From Chloroflexota bacterium (GTDB lineage Bacteria; Chloroflexota; Dehalococcoidia; Lucifugimonadales; Lucifugimonadaceae), in NCBI GenBank assembly GCA_027624075.1, contig JAQBUH010000016.1:1-48201 (forward strand): DNA of 48,201 bases, given 5' to 3'. A program made the translations under genes and the position numbers. Numbering within the stretch: position 1 is the stretch's first letter; each line of letters starts with the position of its first letter. The notes beneath the pieces are model-generated. The model saw only the letters and a program-made list of their open reading frames with translations, searched no databases and was not told the DNA's origin. Shown here one piece after another: positions 7,678 through 14,963 of the stretch.

Positions 7678-9111
7678 CTACCTCCAGCCTGCATACAGCC
7701 TTGACTGCTCAAGGTCGATGATCTCATATGGCAGGCCGCTCGACTTCGCCGCCTTCTCGCCATCGCCCGTCACAAGCCACGTCCCGCCGGACCCGACAAC
7801 GCGCCCGTTGATCATGATCGGCGCTCCATCCACGAGCGACATCGTCGCCTTGCCCGTCTGGCGGTCTATCACCGTCACATCGCCGTCTGCGCCCTCGGAC
7901 AGGTGACCCTTGTTCAGCAGCCCCAGCATTCTCGAAGGCGTATAGCTCAACTTCGTCGCAGCCTCCAACAGGCTCAGCGCCCCGAAGTTCACCAGCGCCA
8001 TCGTCCGCTCAATGGCCACGTTACGCGGTAGCGAGCCGCCGTCCGTGCTAACCGCGTCCACCCTGAACTCGCCATCGTCGTACTTAGCCGTAGCCAGGGT
8101 GAACGCAGAGGTTGCAGGATTAACAGGAAAGCTCAGGCTGGCGTCTGTGCTCTGGTCCTCCCACGCCCGGACCGCCTCTTCGCCGGTCACGATGATGACA
8201 CGTCCGCCTCGCTCAACCAGCGCTCCGCCGTAACCGTCGAGAAGCGCCTGCCTCATGCCGGCGTCGGTCGTCGGATAGCCGCGCGCCTTCAGGCAGTTCT
8301 GCGCCACGTTGTAGACAAGGTTGCCGTCCTCGTCGCACTTGCCGTTGGTCCCGTTGATCTGGGCGAGGTAAGCCTCAGTCACGAACTGAGAACGCTTCGA
8401 CTCGATGATCTCGAACGCCTCATTGCACTCTGCCAGGTTGTCCAGCACCAGCCCGCGACAGTACGAGTTGACGTGCGCGATGTGGAGCCTGCCGCCGCCC
8501 ACGATCTCAGGCACCTCTCGAAGGCCGGTAAGGTCGGAGCCTGAGTCCTTCGAGCCGATGTGAAACGCCACCCACGCCATCTGCTCGTTGGCGGCGGCGA
8601 TCACGTTCGATGTGGATTCTGGCGTGAACGGGTAGTAGCCGCCGAGCAGCTTCACGCCGATAGCGCCTCGTCTGAGCGCGCCTGACACGACTTCGCGCAT
8701 CAGGGGCAGAGAAGGGTCATCCTCCCTCACGGTCGTGTGCGGCACAAGTCCAAGCAGCGTCGCCACGTTCATGCCTGCGCCCTTGTTCTTCATTCCCTCT
8801 GAGAGCGCTACGGGCTCGCCCGCAAGATCAAGCGCTGTCGTCGTGCCGGACTCTGCGAGCATCACATGGCCGAATGCGCGGATCCCCGACTGATCGAACG
8901 GGCCGGAGAGATGGGCGTGTGTGTCGATGTGGCCCGGCATGACGATCTTTCCCGAGACGTCGATCACATCGTCCGCGAGGCTGTCATCGATGCGATCAGC
9001 AACCTCTGCGATCTTGCCGAGCCTGAAGCCGATGTCCCGGACGCCGTCAACGTTGTTCGCCGGGTCTGCAACGTGCCCGCCCCTCAGTACAAGGTCGAAT
9101 CTCTGGCTCAT
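7678..9111 (-). CDS. Amidohydrolase, dihydroorotase/D-aminoacylase-like (paralog 1)
   Basis: A 477-residue metal-dependent amidohydrolase. Ligands of a two-metal site are visible: HxH in HIDTHAH (65, 67), a lysine likely carbamylated in GVKLLGGYYPF (154), His184 in VAFHIGSK, His213 in HIAHVNSYCRG and Asp357 in VSTDGGSLPRN. The long insert with CDEDGNLVYN is shared with the paralog at 14964 and sets this subfamily apart from textbook dihydroorotases. It probably hydrolyses an N-acyl or cyclic amide. The ATG at 9111 begins MSQRFDLVLRGG; an upstream GTG at 9183 would add 24 basic residues without family support. No signal peptide. Confidence 0.82.
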   Translation of the reverse strand: MSQRFDLVLRGGHVADPANNVDGVRDIGFRLGKIAEVADRIDDSLADDVIDVSGKIVMPGHIDTHAHLSGPFDQSGIRAFGHVMLAESGTTTALDLAGEPVALSEGMKNKGAGMNVATLLGLVPHTTVREDDPSLPLMREVVSGALRRGAIGVKLLGGYYPFTPESTSNVIAAANEQMAWVAFHIGSKDSGSDLTGLREVPEIVGGGRLHIAHVNSYCRGLVLDNLAECNEAFEIIESKRSQFVTEAYLAQINGTNGKCDEDGNLVYNVAQNCLKARGYPTTDAGMRQALLDGYGGALVERGGRVIIVTGEEAVRAWEDQSTDASLSFPVNPATSAFTLATAKYDDGEFRVDAVSTDGGSLPRNVAIERTMALVNFGALSLLEAATKLSYTPSRMLGLLNKGHLSEGADGDVTVIDRQTGKATMSLVDGAPIMINGRVVGSGGTWLVTGDGEKAAKSSGLPYEIIDLEQSRLYAGWR

Positions 9112-9601
9112 CTTTCGCCGCTCTCGCTTTCTGTTGGGCGGGTGCTGCCGGGCCTGGCCGGCGCCGGGCACGCTCACCCGCACATTCTATTGCTCCCATG
9201 CTCCCAGAGGCCGGCGACATTGCCTCAGCGCGACAGAAGCAGTCACTCGATTCGAATGTGTTCAGCCAGTTGGGCTACGGGCGCTGCAAGTTGCAGTCTG
9301 GCGAAGACTCCAGCGGCGCCGCTGCCAGGACCGCCTTCCCGGTCCCTCGCCGAATGCCCCGGCGCCGGCTCGAAATGAGCCACTTCTAGGACTATTGGAC
9401 GGCATAAGACGGTTATCGCACGGATGCCTGCGCAGGGCATTGGTGGTTGAGTGGAGATAGGACTTTAGTACAGCTAAGTCCGTTGCGAAGGTAATTCGCA
9501 GGTAACTCCGCGTACACGAATTTAGAACTATGAGCCGCTCCGGCAGCAACTGCTCCCAAATTGGACAGCGGGCTGGGACAACGGGCGGTGAGGGCGCTGA
9601 A
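9112..9601. other. 490-base divergent gap with paired hairpins
   Basis: Between the divergent amidohydrolase and lipoprotein genes no convincing reading frame is seen; the ORFs that cross it lack family features. Two adjacent small inverted repeats occur near the lipoprotein: GGACTT/AAGTCC (9460-9465 with 9476-9481) and TGCGAA/TTCGCA (9484-9489 with 9495-9500). They could form a structured leader or an operator. A tRNA-like stretch at 9258-9284 on the minus strand does not fold into a tRNA. Confidence 0.4.
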
Positions 9602-10135
9602 ATGACGATCAGAACGATAGACGGGCTAAAGCTGACAGGGATCATGCTCGCAGTCTTGATTGCGGCGGTTGCCTGCACCTCACCCGGGTCCAGCAACCAG
9701 CAGGACCCGGCTGCCCCGATTAACACAGGCAACACGGGCAGCACGAGCGCTACCGCCACTCCGGCAGGTGACCCGGCCGGCTCTGACACCGGCTCTGCCG
9801 TAACTGGCGAGACGGCGGCTGAGGCTAGCGCGAAGAGCGCCACGGCCGAAGCGGCCGCAGCCGTTGAGCAGGTGACGGGCGTGCTCTTCCTGGAGATGCT
9901 CTCTCCCGTCACTGACGAGCTGTTCGTAACGCAGAGCACCTACGAGTTCACCGGGCGGACGACCGTCGACGCGGTGTTGAGCGTGAACGACACCGTGCTC
10001 GAAGTGGACGAAGAGGGGCGCTTCGCTTTCGCCGTGGACCTTGAAGAGGGACCAAACGTTATCGAGGTGGTTGCCAGCAACGCCCGGGGTGAGCAGTTCG
10101 ATGAAGTTCTACTCGTGATCTACGAGCCCGCCTAG
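9602..10135 (+). CDS. Lipoprotein with C-terminal glucodextranase-B-like domain
   Basis: About 177 residues. The signal peptide ends in a lipobox (LIAAVAC, cysteine about residue 25), so the protein should be anchored outside the membrane. A Thr/Ala/Gly-rich linker spans to about residue 90. The last 75 residues form a beta-sandwich of the kind seen in glucodextranase domain B: an opening SPVTDELFVTQSTYEFTGRT, VNDTVLEVDEEGRFAF and the closing LEEGPNVIEVVASNARG. The ATG at 9602 is chosen because it directly precedes the signal peptide; a frame extension to 9530 is polar and unlikely. The next gene starts 83 bases on and is also exported, so they may be co-transcribed. Confidence 0.72.
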   Translation: MTIRTIDGLKLTGIMLAVLIAAVACTSPGSSNQQDPAAPINTGNTGSTSATATPAGDPAGSDTGSAVTGETAAEASAKSATAEAAAAVEQVTGVLFLEMLSPVTDELFVTQSTYEFTGRTTVDAVLSVNDTVLEVDEEGRFAFAVDLEEGPNVIEVVASNARGEQFDEVLLVIYEPA

Positions 10136-10218
10136 GGAGACCGTCCGGGCGGTTCAACGGCCTATCCGTACTCGATTAATCTGTACGCGGCCAGTCTGTA
10201 CTGGAAAGGAGAACTTAC

Positions 10219-11547
10219 ATGGTTCTCAACAACGTGAGTTTCGACAGGGTCCGGCCCTTTATAGTCGCTTCCATTGCGACGATCATAGCGCTCGTCGCGG
10301 CGACGATGGCCACCAGCGGATGGGCATCTGCACAGGGCATTGACGGCACCGGCCCTGGCGGCACCGGACCCACGCCGACGCCTGTGCCAACGGTAGTCCC
10401 AACACCGGATGTGCCTCCGGGCCAGATGGTGCGCCGGGGCCTCAGCGGCGAAGTGGTGAGCGTTAGTGACTCAGGCTTCGTGGTCGAGACCCGCCACGGC
10501 AACGTGCTTGTGCTGGTGAACGACGCAACGGTCATCAAGCAGCCCCCGGATGGTGAGGTTGACCTGAGCGCGGTGCAGGTTGGCGGCAAGGTTGGCGTAC
10601 TGCTGGCCAAACCGGCCGAAGATGACGCGACACCTTCAGACGGCACGACTGTGTTTCGCACGGCTACCGCTCTCAAGGTGGTGATCGTCCCCACAAAGGC
10701 GACACGTGAGCACAAGCGTGCGGTTGTCCTTGAGAAGATCAAGGACGCGCTCAAGAACAGGGTGAAGTTCCTCAACAGGGACGGCGATGAGGTTGAGATC
10801 GAGACCGAGGTCGAGATCGAAGGCGAGGAAGGCGAAGAGGTCATCCTGATCACCCGCAAGGGTAAGCACGGTGAGGACGAACGCGTCAGCAGCTCGGCAC
10901 GTGCCGAGGAGATCGAAGAGCGGCTGCGCAAGCTCGCAGGGCAGCGTGAAGAGCTTGAGGCGAAGCTGGAAGAGGTCCGCGAGCAGTACAACGCCAGCCG
11001 CGCCGAGCTTCTTGAAAAGGCCAGGGACAGAGTCGCAAATCTCGAGATCGGCGACGAGATCAAGGCCCGCATCGATGAGGCGAGTGCCAGGGCTCATGCC
11101 CGTGTAGATGAGGCCCGCACCATTGCCCAGGCCAGGATTGACGAGGCCCGCGTCAAGGCCCAGGAGCGTATCGATGAGGCCAGGGGCAAGGCCCTGGACC
11201 GGCTGGAGGACGCGGTTGCGAACTCTGACCGCCTGACGGACGAGCAGCGTGAGAAGGCGCAACAGCGGCTGGACCAGGCCGGCACAGACGCAGACGCACG
11301 GGTCAAGAAGGCCCGTGAGGACGCTGAGAAGCGCATTAAGCAGGCTCGTGAGGATGCGGAGAAGCGGATCTCGAACAGCCGTGAGCAGGCCGATGACCGC
11401 ATCAAGGACGCTCGAGAGCAGGCTCAGAAGCGCCTTGAAGAGGCCCGTAAGCAGGCCGAAGAGCGGCGCAACCGTCAAAGTGACGACGGTGATGCTGGAG
11501 ACGGTGTGGATGTCACTCCCGCCGGCTCGACCACTGTGGTCCGGTAA
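10219..11547 (+). CDS. Secreted protein with DUF5666-like domain and long hendecad coiled coil
   Basis: A 442-residue exported protein. A signal peptide or anchor (residues 10-38) is followed by a Pro/Thr linker (48-67), then a small beta domain (72-155) with GEVVSVSDSGFVVETRHG, resembling DUF5666/OB-like domains. From about residue 225 the chain is almost wholly helical and charged. Two runs repeat exactly every 11 residues: 286-329 (DEASARAHARV, DEARTIAQARI, DEARVKAQERI, DEARGKALDRL) and 363-417 (KKAREDAEKRI, KQAREDAEKRI, and three more). An 11-residue period favours a right-handed or straight coiled coil, or an amphipathic lipid-binding helix as in apolipoproteins and LEA proteins. AAAGGAGA lies ahead of the ATG. 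Function unknown. Confidence 0.72.
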   Translation: MVLNNVSFDRVRPFIVASIATIIALVAATMATSGWASAQGIDGTGPGGTGPTPTPVPTVVPTPDVPPGQMVRRGLSGEVVSVSDSGFVVETRHGNVLVLVNDATVIKQPPDGEVDLSAVQVGGKVGVLLAKPAEDDATPSDGTTVFRTATALKVVIVPTKATREHKRAVVLEKIKDALKNRVKFLNRDGDEVEIETEVEIEGEEGEEVILITRKGKHGEDERVSSSARAEEIEERLRKLAGQREELEAKLEEVREQYNASRAELLEKARDRVANLEIGDEIKARIDEASARAHARVDEARTIAQARIDEARVKAQERIDEARGKALDRLEDAVANSDRLTDEQREKAQQRLDQAGTDADARVKKAREDAEKRIKQAREDAEKRISNSREQADDRIKDAREQAQKRLEEARKQAEERRNRQSDDGDAGDGVDVTPAGSTTVVR

Positions 11548-11608
11548 ACGGCCGTTCTGTGCACGGGAGCGCGGCGGACAGCCGTCCTACCGCCTGAATC
11601 AGTCAATC

Positions 11609-11648
11609 GAGGGAGCCATCGCCAGACCCATCCGGCGGTGGCTCTCTC
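11609..11648. terminator. 15-bp imperfect hairpin between convergent genes
   Basis: GAGGGAGCCATCGCC (11609-11623) pairs with GGCGGTGGCTCTCTC (11634-11648) with 13 of 15 positions matching (two mismatches), around a 10-base loop. It lies 61 bases past the coiled-coil gene and 27 bases before the end of the convergent flavodoxin gene, so it could serve both. It lacks a T tract on the plus strand. Confidence 0.5.
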
Positions 11649-11674
11649 GCGTCCGTGACCTGCTCAGGGCGATG

Positions 11675-12232
11675 TCAGGCTCTGGCTGCAACCGCGACTT
11701 CAGGTGGAAGCGCCGTCGCCGCCGTTTCACCGAGCAGCCTGCCCCACTCTTCCGCGCGCTCCAACTCGCCGTCTGTTAGCGGTCCTTCGGTGTCTGTCAC
11801 GTAGAACTGCTCAGGCTCGCAAACGCTCTTGAAGCCCTTCTTTTTGAGCTGTGAGGCTGCGGAACTGGCGGCCGATCCGGTCGGGAACCAGCGGCCCTTC
11901 TTGAGCGCGGTGTCGAAGGACGCCGCAAGCGCCGGCTCATGTGTCTTCGGCAGGCGCTTGAGCCAGTCACGGATACCTTCGCCCTGGGACACAGGCCTGA
12001 CTCCGATCTTCGCCGCCTGCTCGAGCGCGCCCTTCCGGCTCGATCCGCGGCTCATGCCGAAGGCATGGGTCGGGCCGCCGATCACCAGCAAGTCAACGCT
12101 GTTCGCGGCCCGTCCTGCGGCGCTCACCTCAGCGGCATTGACCTCGAAGCGGGCCGCAAGACCCCTTGCAACAGCCTCGGCGATCTGCATTGTGTTACCA
12201 AAGATTGACTCGTAGACCACTGCCGCTTTCAT
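11675..12232 (-). CDS. Flavodoxin-like protein
   Basis: About 185 residues with the flavodoxin fold. The FMN phosphate loop is clear (VVYESIFGNTMQIAEAV, residues 6-22) and a second flavin loop GGPTHAFGMSR occurs at about 57-67. Such proteins carry electrons through bound FMN or act as small quinone or flavin reductases. No redox partner gene adjoins it. The ATG at 12232 is favoured over a GTG four codons upstream because GAGGTG lies directly in front of it. The last 15 residues are Ala-rich and unconserved in appearance. Confidence 0.82.
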   Translation of the reverse strand: MKAAVVYESIFGNTMQIAEAVARGLAARFEVNAAEVSAAGRAANSVDLLVIGGPTHAFGMSRGSSRKGALEQAAKIGVRPVSQGEGIRDWLKRLPKTHEPALAASFDTALKKGRWFPTGSAASSAASQLKKKGFKSVCEPEQFYVTDTEGPLTDGELERAEEWGRLLGETAATALPPEVAVAARA

Positions 12233-12449
12233 CTGACACCTCACTTCCCGCTCTTAATCTCTGGCCATCTCTGGCCATCCGGCCGTTTACTCGGAACACA
12301 CATGTTGCGGCGGCGTCCGTGGATAAAGCGTGAGCTACTGCGCCGTGCGGTGATGGCTCTGTGAGGAATAACCCGTCTTGAGCGTCTTTCACGGCGGCCT
12401 TACGCGCCGGCCGGGGCTCGTGTATACGTAAGCGCCACTCAGGAAACCA

Positions 12450-13754
12450 ATGGAACAGACCGCTATAGACGCAACAGCAGGGCGGCCAGACTCACCTCAC
12501 CATGATTCCCCCGGCAAGGATGCCTGGCTGATGTATGCCGGGCGCGGCACCCGAGACGCTGCTCGCACCATCATGGCGGTGCTGATCGGCATCTTCCTGG
12601 TGGAGGGACTGGGCTTTTCGCAGTCTGAGCTTGGCCTGCTGCTGGGGATCAGCCTGGCCGGCGGCCTGTTGCTGTCATTCGGGCTCATGTTCACCGGCGC
12701 CCGACTCTCCCGCAGGGCATCGTTCGTGGTGCTTGCAGCCGTAACGTCGCTCGCCGGGCTCCTGCTGCTGTTCACAGACAACATCTGGCTGCTTGCGCTC
12801 GGCTCGTTCTTCGGCGCGTATGCGGCGAGCGGCATGCACGTCGGCCCGATGATTCAGCTTGAGCAGAGCGGTCTGGCGCAGGTCTCGCGGGCGTCGCACA
12901 GGACACAGGCGTTCTCGTACCTGACGCTCTCTTCGGCGGCGGGCCGCATCGCGGGCGGCGCGCTGGTCGGCATAGCCACGTTCCTGATCGAGGCGCGCGA
13001 TTTCGACCTTGTCGACGCGCACCGTATTGTGTTCGGCGTATACATCGGCCTGAACCTGCTCACAGCGCTGTTCTACGGACTGCTGTCACCGGCTGTTGAG
13101 TCTCAGCGCGGCGGCCCTGGAGAGCCGGAAAGGCCAACGGGTCTCTGGAACAACCCGCTCAAGGCGAAGGCTCGCGGCCGGATCCTGCGCATATCGGCGC
13201 TGTTCGGGGTCGACTCGTTCTCCGGCGGCCTTGTCTTCGACACGTTTTTCGCGATATGGCTGTTCACACAGTTTGGGGCGAACGAGGGGACGGTCGGCGC
13301 CGTGCTGGTGGCGACGCAGGTGGCGAACCTGGTATCGATCTGGCTGGCACCAAGGGTCGCGGCCAGGGCAGGCCTGCTGAACACGCTCGTCTTCACCCAG
13401 GTGGCGAGCAATCTGTGTCTGCTGGCATTCGCGTTCGCGCCGGGGATCGCGGTTGCGGTCACGCTCTGGGTCATGCGCGGGCTGTTCGACGAGATGGACG
13501 TGCCGACGCGCCAGTCTTATGTGATGTCGATCGTGCCGGACGGCGAGCGGGACGTGATGGCGGCGACGAACAACCTGGGCCGCGGCATAGGCAGACTGCC
13601 GAGCACGACTGTGACCGGCGCGCTGTGGTCGAGTTCGATCACGGTTGCGCCGTGGGTTGCAGCCGCAGGGCTGAAGCTGGCATACAACCTGGCCGTGTAC
13701 CTGTCGTTCAGAGGCGTCAGGCCGCCTGATGAGCGCGGCGCCTCAGACAGATAA
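12450..13754 (+). CDS. MFS transporter
   Basis: A 434-residue membrane protein with about 12 hydrophobic segments, beginning near residue 40 (IMAVLIGIFLVEGLGF). A short basic loop (GARLSRRASF) follows helix 2, as in the MFS motif A position. A hydrophilic central loop at about 215-240 separates the two halves. The first 25 residues are hydrophilic. Substrate cannot be inferred. The following gene (interrupted acetyltransferase) starts 25 bases after its stop on the same strand. Confidence 0.82.
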   Translation: MEQTAIDATAGRPDSPHHDSPGKDAWLMYAGRGTRDAARTIMAVLIGIFLVEGLGFSQSELGLLLGISLAGGLLLSFGLMFTGARLSRRASFVVLAAVTSLAGLLLLFTDNIWLLALGSFFGAYAASGMHVGPMIQLEQSGLAQVSRASHRTQAFSYLTLSSAAGRIAGGALVGIATFLIEARDFDLVDAHRIVFGVYIGLNLLTALFYGLLSPAVESQRGGPGEPERPTGLWNNPLKAKARGRILRISALFGVDSFSGGLVFDTFFAIWLFTQFGANEGTVGAVLVATQVANLVSIWLAPRVAARAGLLNTLVFTQVASNLCLLAFAFAPGIAVAVTLWVMRGLFDEMDVPTRQSYVMSIVPDGERDVMAATNNLGRGIGRLPSTTVTGALWSSSITVAPWVAAAGLKLAYNLAVYLSFRGVRPPDERGASDR

Positions 13755-13778
13755 GATCCGTGTGAACGGAGGGTCGCA

Positions 13779-14261
13779 GTGCGGGCAACACTCTCATACA
13801 GGCTGGCAGACCCGGCGGACCTGGCGCAGATCATTGCGAGACAGGCCCGGCGTGAATCGAACTATCCGGACACGGAGCTGATCCGGCGCTGGGTCCAGTC
13901 TTGCCGCTTCTGGGTGGCGGTGCTCGAAAACCGGCCCGGTGACCAGACCGCCGACCAGATCGTTGGCCAGATCGTTGGCCAGATCGTTGGCTGGATGTCG
14001 CTTGAGCATACGTTTTTCGAGGAAGGCTTCGTCAGCGTCATGTGAGTGGAAGATGAGTTCCGCAGGCAAGGAATCGGAACGGCGTTGCTGCTGAAGGCAA
14101 GGGAGATCTGCAAAACCCGCCGGTTGTGGACATCGACAAACGAGTCGAACCTGCCGATGCGGGGACTGCTTGAGGCGATGGGCTGAGAGTTCAGCGGGAC
14201 CATTCGCCACCTAGACCCGGATGACCCGGAAAGGTTCTACTGTCACCTGCGAAATGACTGA
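13779..14261 (+). pseudogene. GNAT acetyltransferase interrupted by two in-frame TGA codons
   Basis: From a GTG at 13779 with GGAGGG in front, the frame runs 88 codons to TGA (14043-14045). The same frame then continues with no frameshift: VEDEFRRQGIGTALLLKARE, the acetyl-CoA pyrophosphate-binding motif of GNAT enzymes, up to a second TGA (14184-14186). After it come the C-terminal residues EFSGTIRHLDPDDPERFYCH and a final TGA at 14259. Reading both TGAs through gives 160 residues, a normal GNAT length, with the second TGA where these proteins usually have an aromatic residue after MG. A 12-base unit is repeated three times just before the first TGA. Most likely a recent pseudogene or a base-call problem; recoding is the less likely alternative. 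Confidence 0.75.
13956..13991 (+). repeat. 12-base tandem repeat, three copies
   Basis: CAGATCGTTGGC occurs three times without gaps inside the acetyltransferase frame, encoding QIVG three times. The period is a multiple of three, so frame is kept. The preceding GACCAGACCGCC is a decayed relative. It looks like a replication-slippage expansion in a beta strand of the protein. Confidence 0.9.
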
Positions 14262-14263
14262 GG

Positions 14264-14890
14264 TTAACCGGAGTTCCGGCGCGGGTTGCTCCCGCCCTGC
14301 CTGATGGCGTTGCGCCGCTCCCTGGCCCTCTTTGACGAGTACCAGAGCCATGTGCCGCCGCCAACGAACCCTGCAGAGATGAGGACGAACAGGATTGTGC
14401 CGACCAACGTGCCGGCGCCGCTCCTCGCCCGCTCATTGATCGTCGTCTGGGCGATTGCCACTGCCCGGCCCAGGGGCCCATCGATCTCTATATCCAGGGT
14501 CCACACGCCCGCATCCTCAAGCTGAAGCTGGCCAAAGTACAGCGTACGGTCGGTCGGTGAGTTCAGGGCAGGCGAGAACTGCCGCTCGCCGTCTTCAGGC
14601 GGCGTGCCGAACACTCTGATCAGGGCGTTCCCGACAGGCAGACCGGTCTCTGCGTCGACAGGCTCGACTATCACTCGCAGCGTGCCGACTATCGGGCGCG
14701 CCGGTGACTGGGTGATCTTCACGTTGTACGGCCCTGCCGGGCCGTTGAAGATAACGAGTTCAGCGCCCGGGGGCGGCTCCTGCCGCCCTTCTTGAGCCAT
14801 GGCGCGCTCCCCGGCCCAGGAAAAAGCCAGCGCGACGATGGCGAGTACGATGATTGTGGCGAGCGGGCGGATGTGCATTCGGGTGTTCAC
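14264..14890 (-). CDS. Exported Ig-like protein with C-terminal membrane anchor
   Basis: A 208-residue protein with an N-terminal signal peptide (IIVLAIVALAFSWAGERAMA, ending about residue 32), a beta-rich outer domain (about 40-155, with GPYNVKITQSPARPIVGTLR and VWTLDIEIDG), and one transmembrane helix (VGTILFVLISAGFVGG, about 165-180) followed by a basic tail. The domain resembles YtkA/FixH-like or FixG-Ig-like sandwiches, but no specific family is certain. The frame opens at a GTG (14890) with an ATG four codons on (14878); neither has a strong ribosome site. Its stop lies two bases past the interrupted acetyltransferase end. Confidence 0.65.
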   Translation of the reverse strand: MNTRMHIRPLATIIVLAIVALAFSWAGERAMAQEGRQEPPPGAELVIFNGPAGPYNVKITQSPARPIVGTLRVIVEPVDAETGLPVGNALIRVFGTPPEDGERQFSPALNSPTDRTLYFGQLQLEDAGVWTLDIEIDGPLGRAVAIAQTTINERARSGAGTLVGTILFVLISAGFVGGGTWLWYSSKRARERRNAIRQGGSNPRRNSG

Positions 14891-14963
14891 GGTATTAGTC
14901 TATCGCTAACGCGGGCCGCGGCAGCCCCGCCGCGGCCGATTCCGGAGATTTCCTCCGTCCCCC

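Noticed and set aside
9258-9284. tRNA-like 5' half on the minus strand (GCGCCCGTAGCCCAACTGG)
   Set aside because: No matching acceptor 3' strand (CGGGCGC) or anticodon arm follows within 70-90 bases, and the D arm does not pair.
10215-11072. Long antisense ORFs across the coiled-coil gene (285 and 280 codons)
   Set aside because: They are Ser/Arg- or Leu-rich shadows made by the repetitive Glu/Lys/Arg codons of the real gene; the plus gene has a ribosome site, signal peptide and domain structure.
13779-14261. TGA read as tryptophan genome-wide
   Set aside because: TGA ends many intact genes in this window at the expected place (for example 4483, 37374, 45937) and in ATGA overlaps, so a global code change is not supported.
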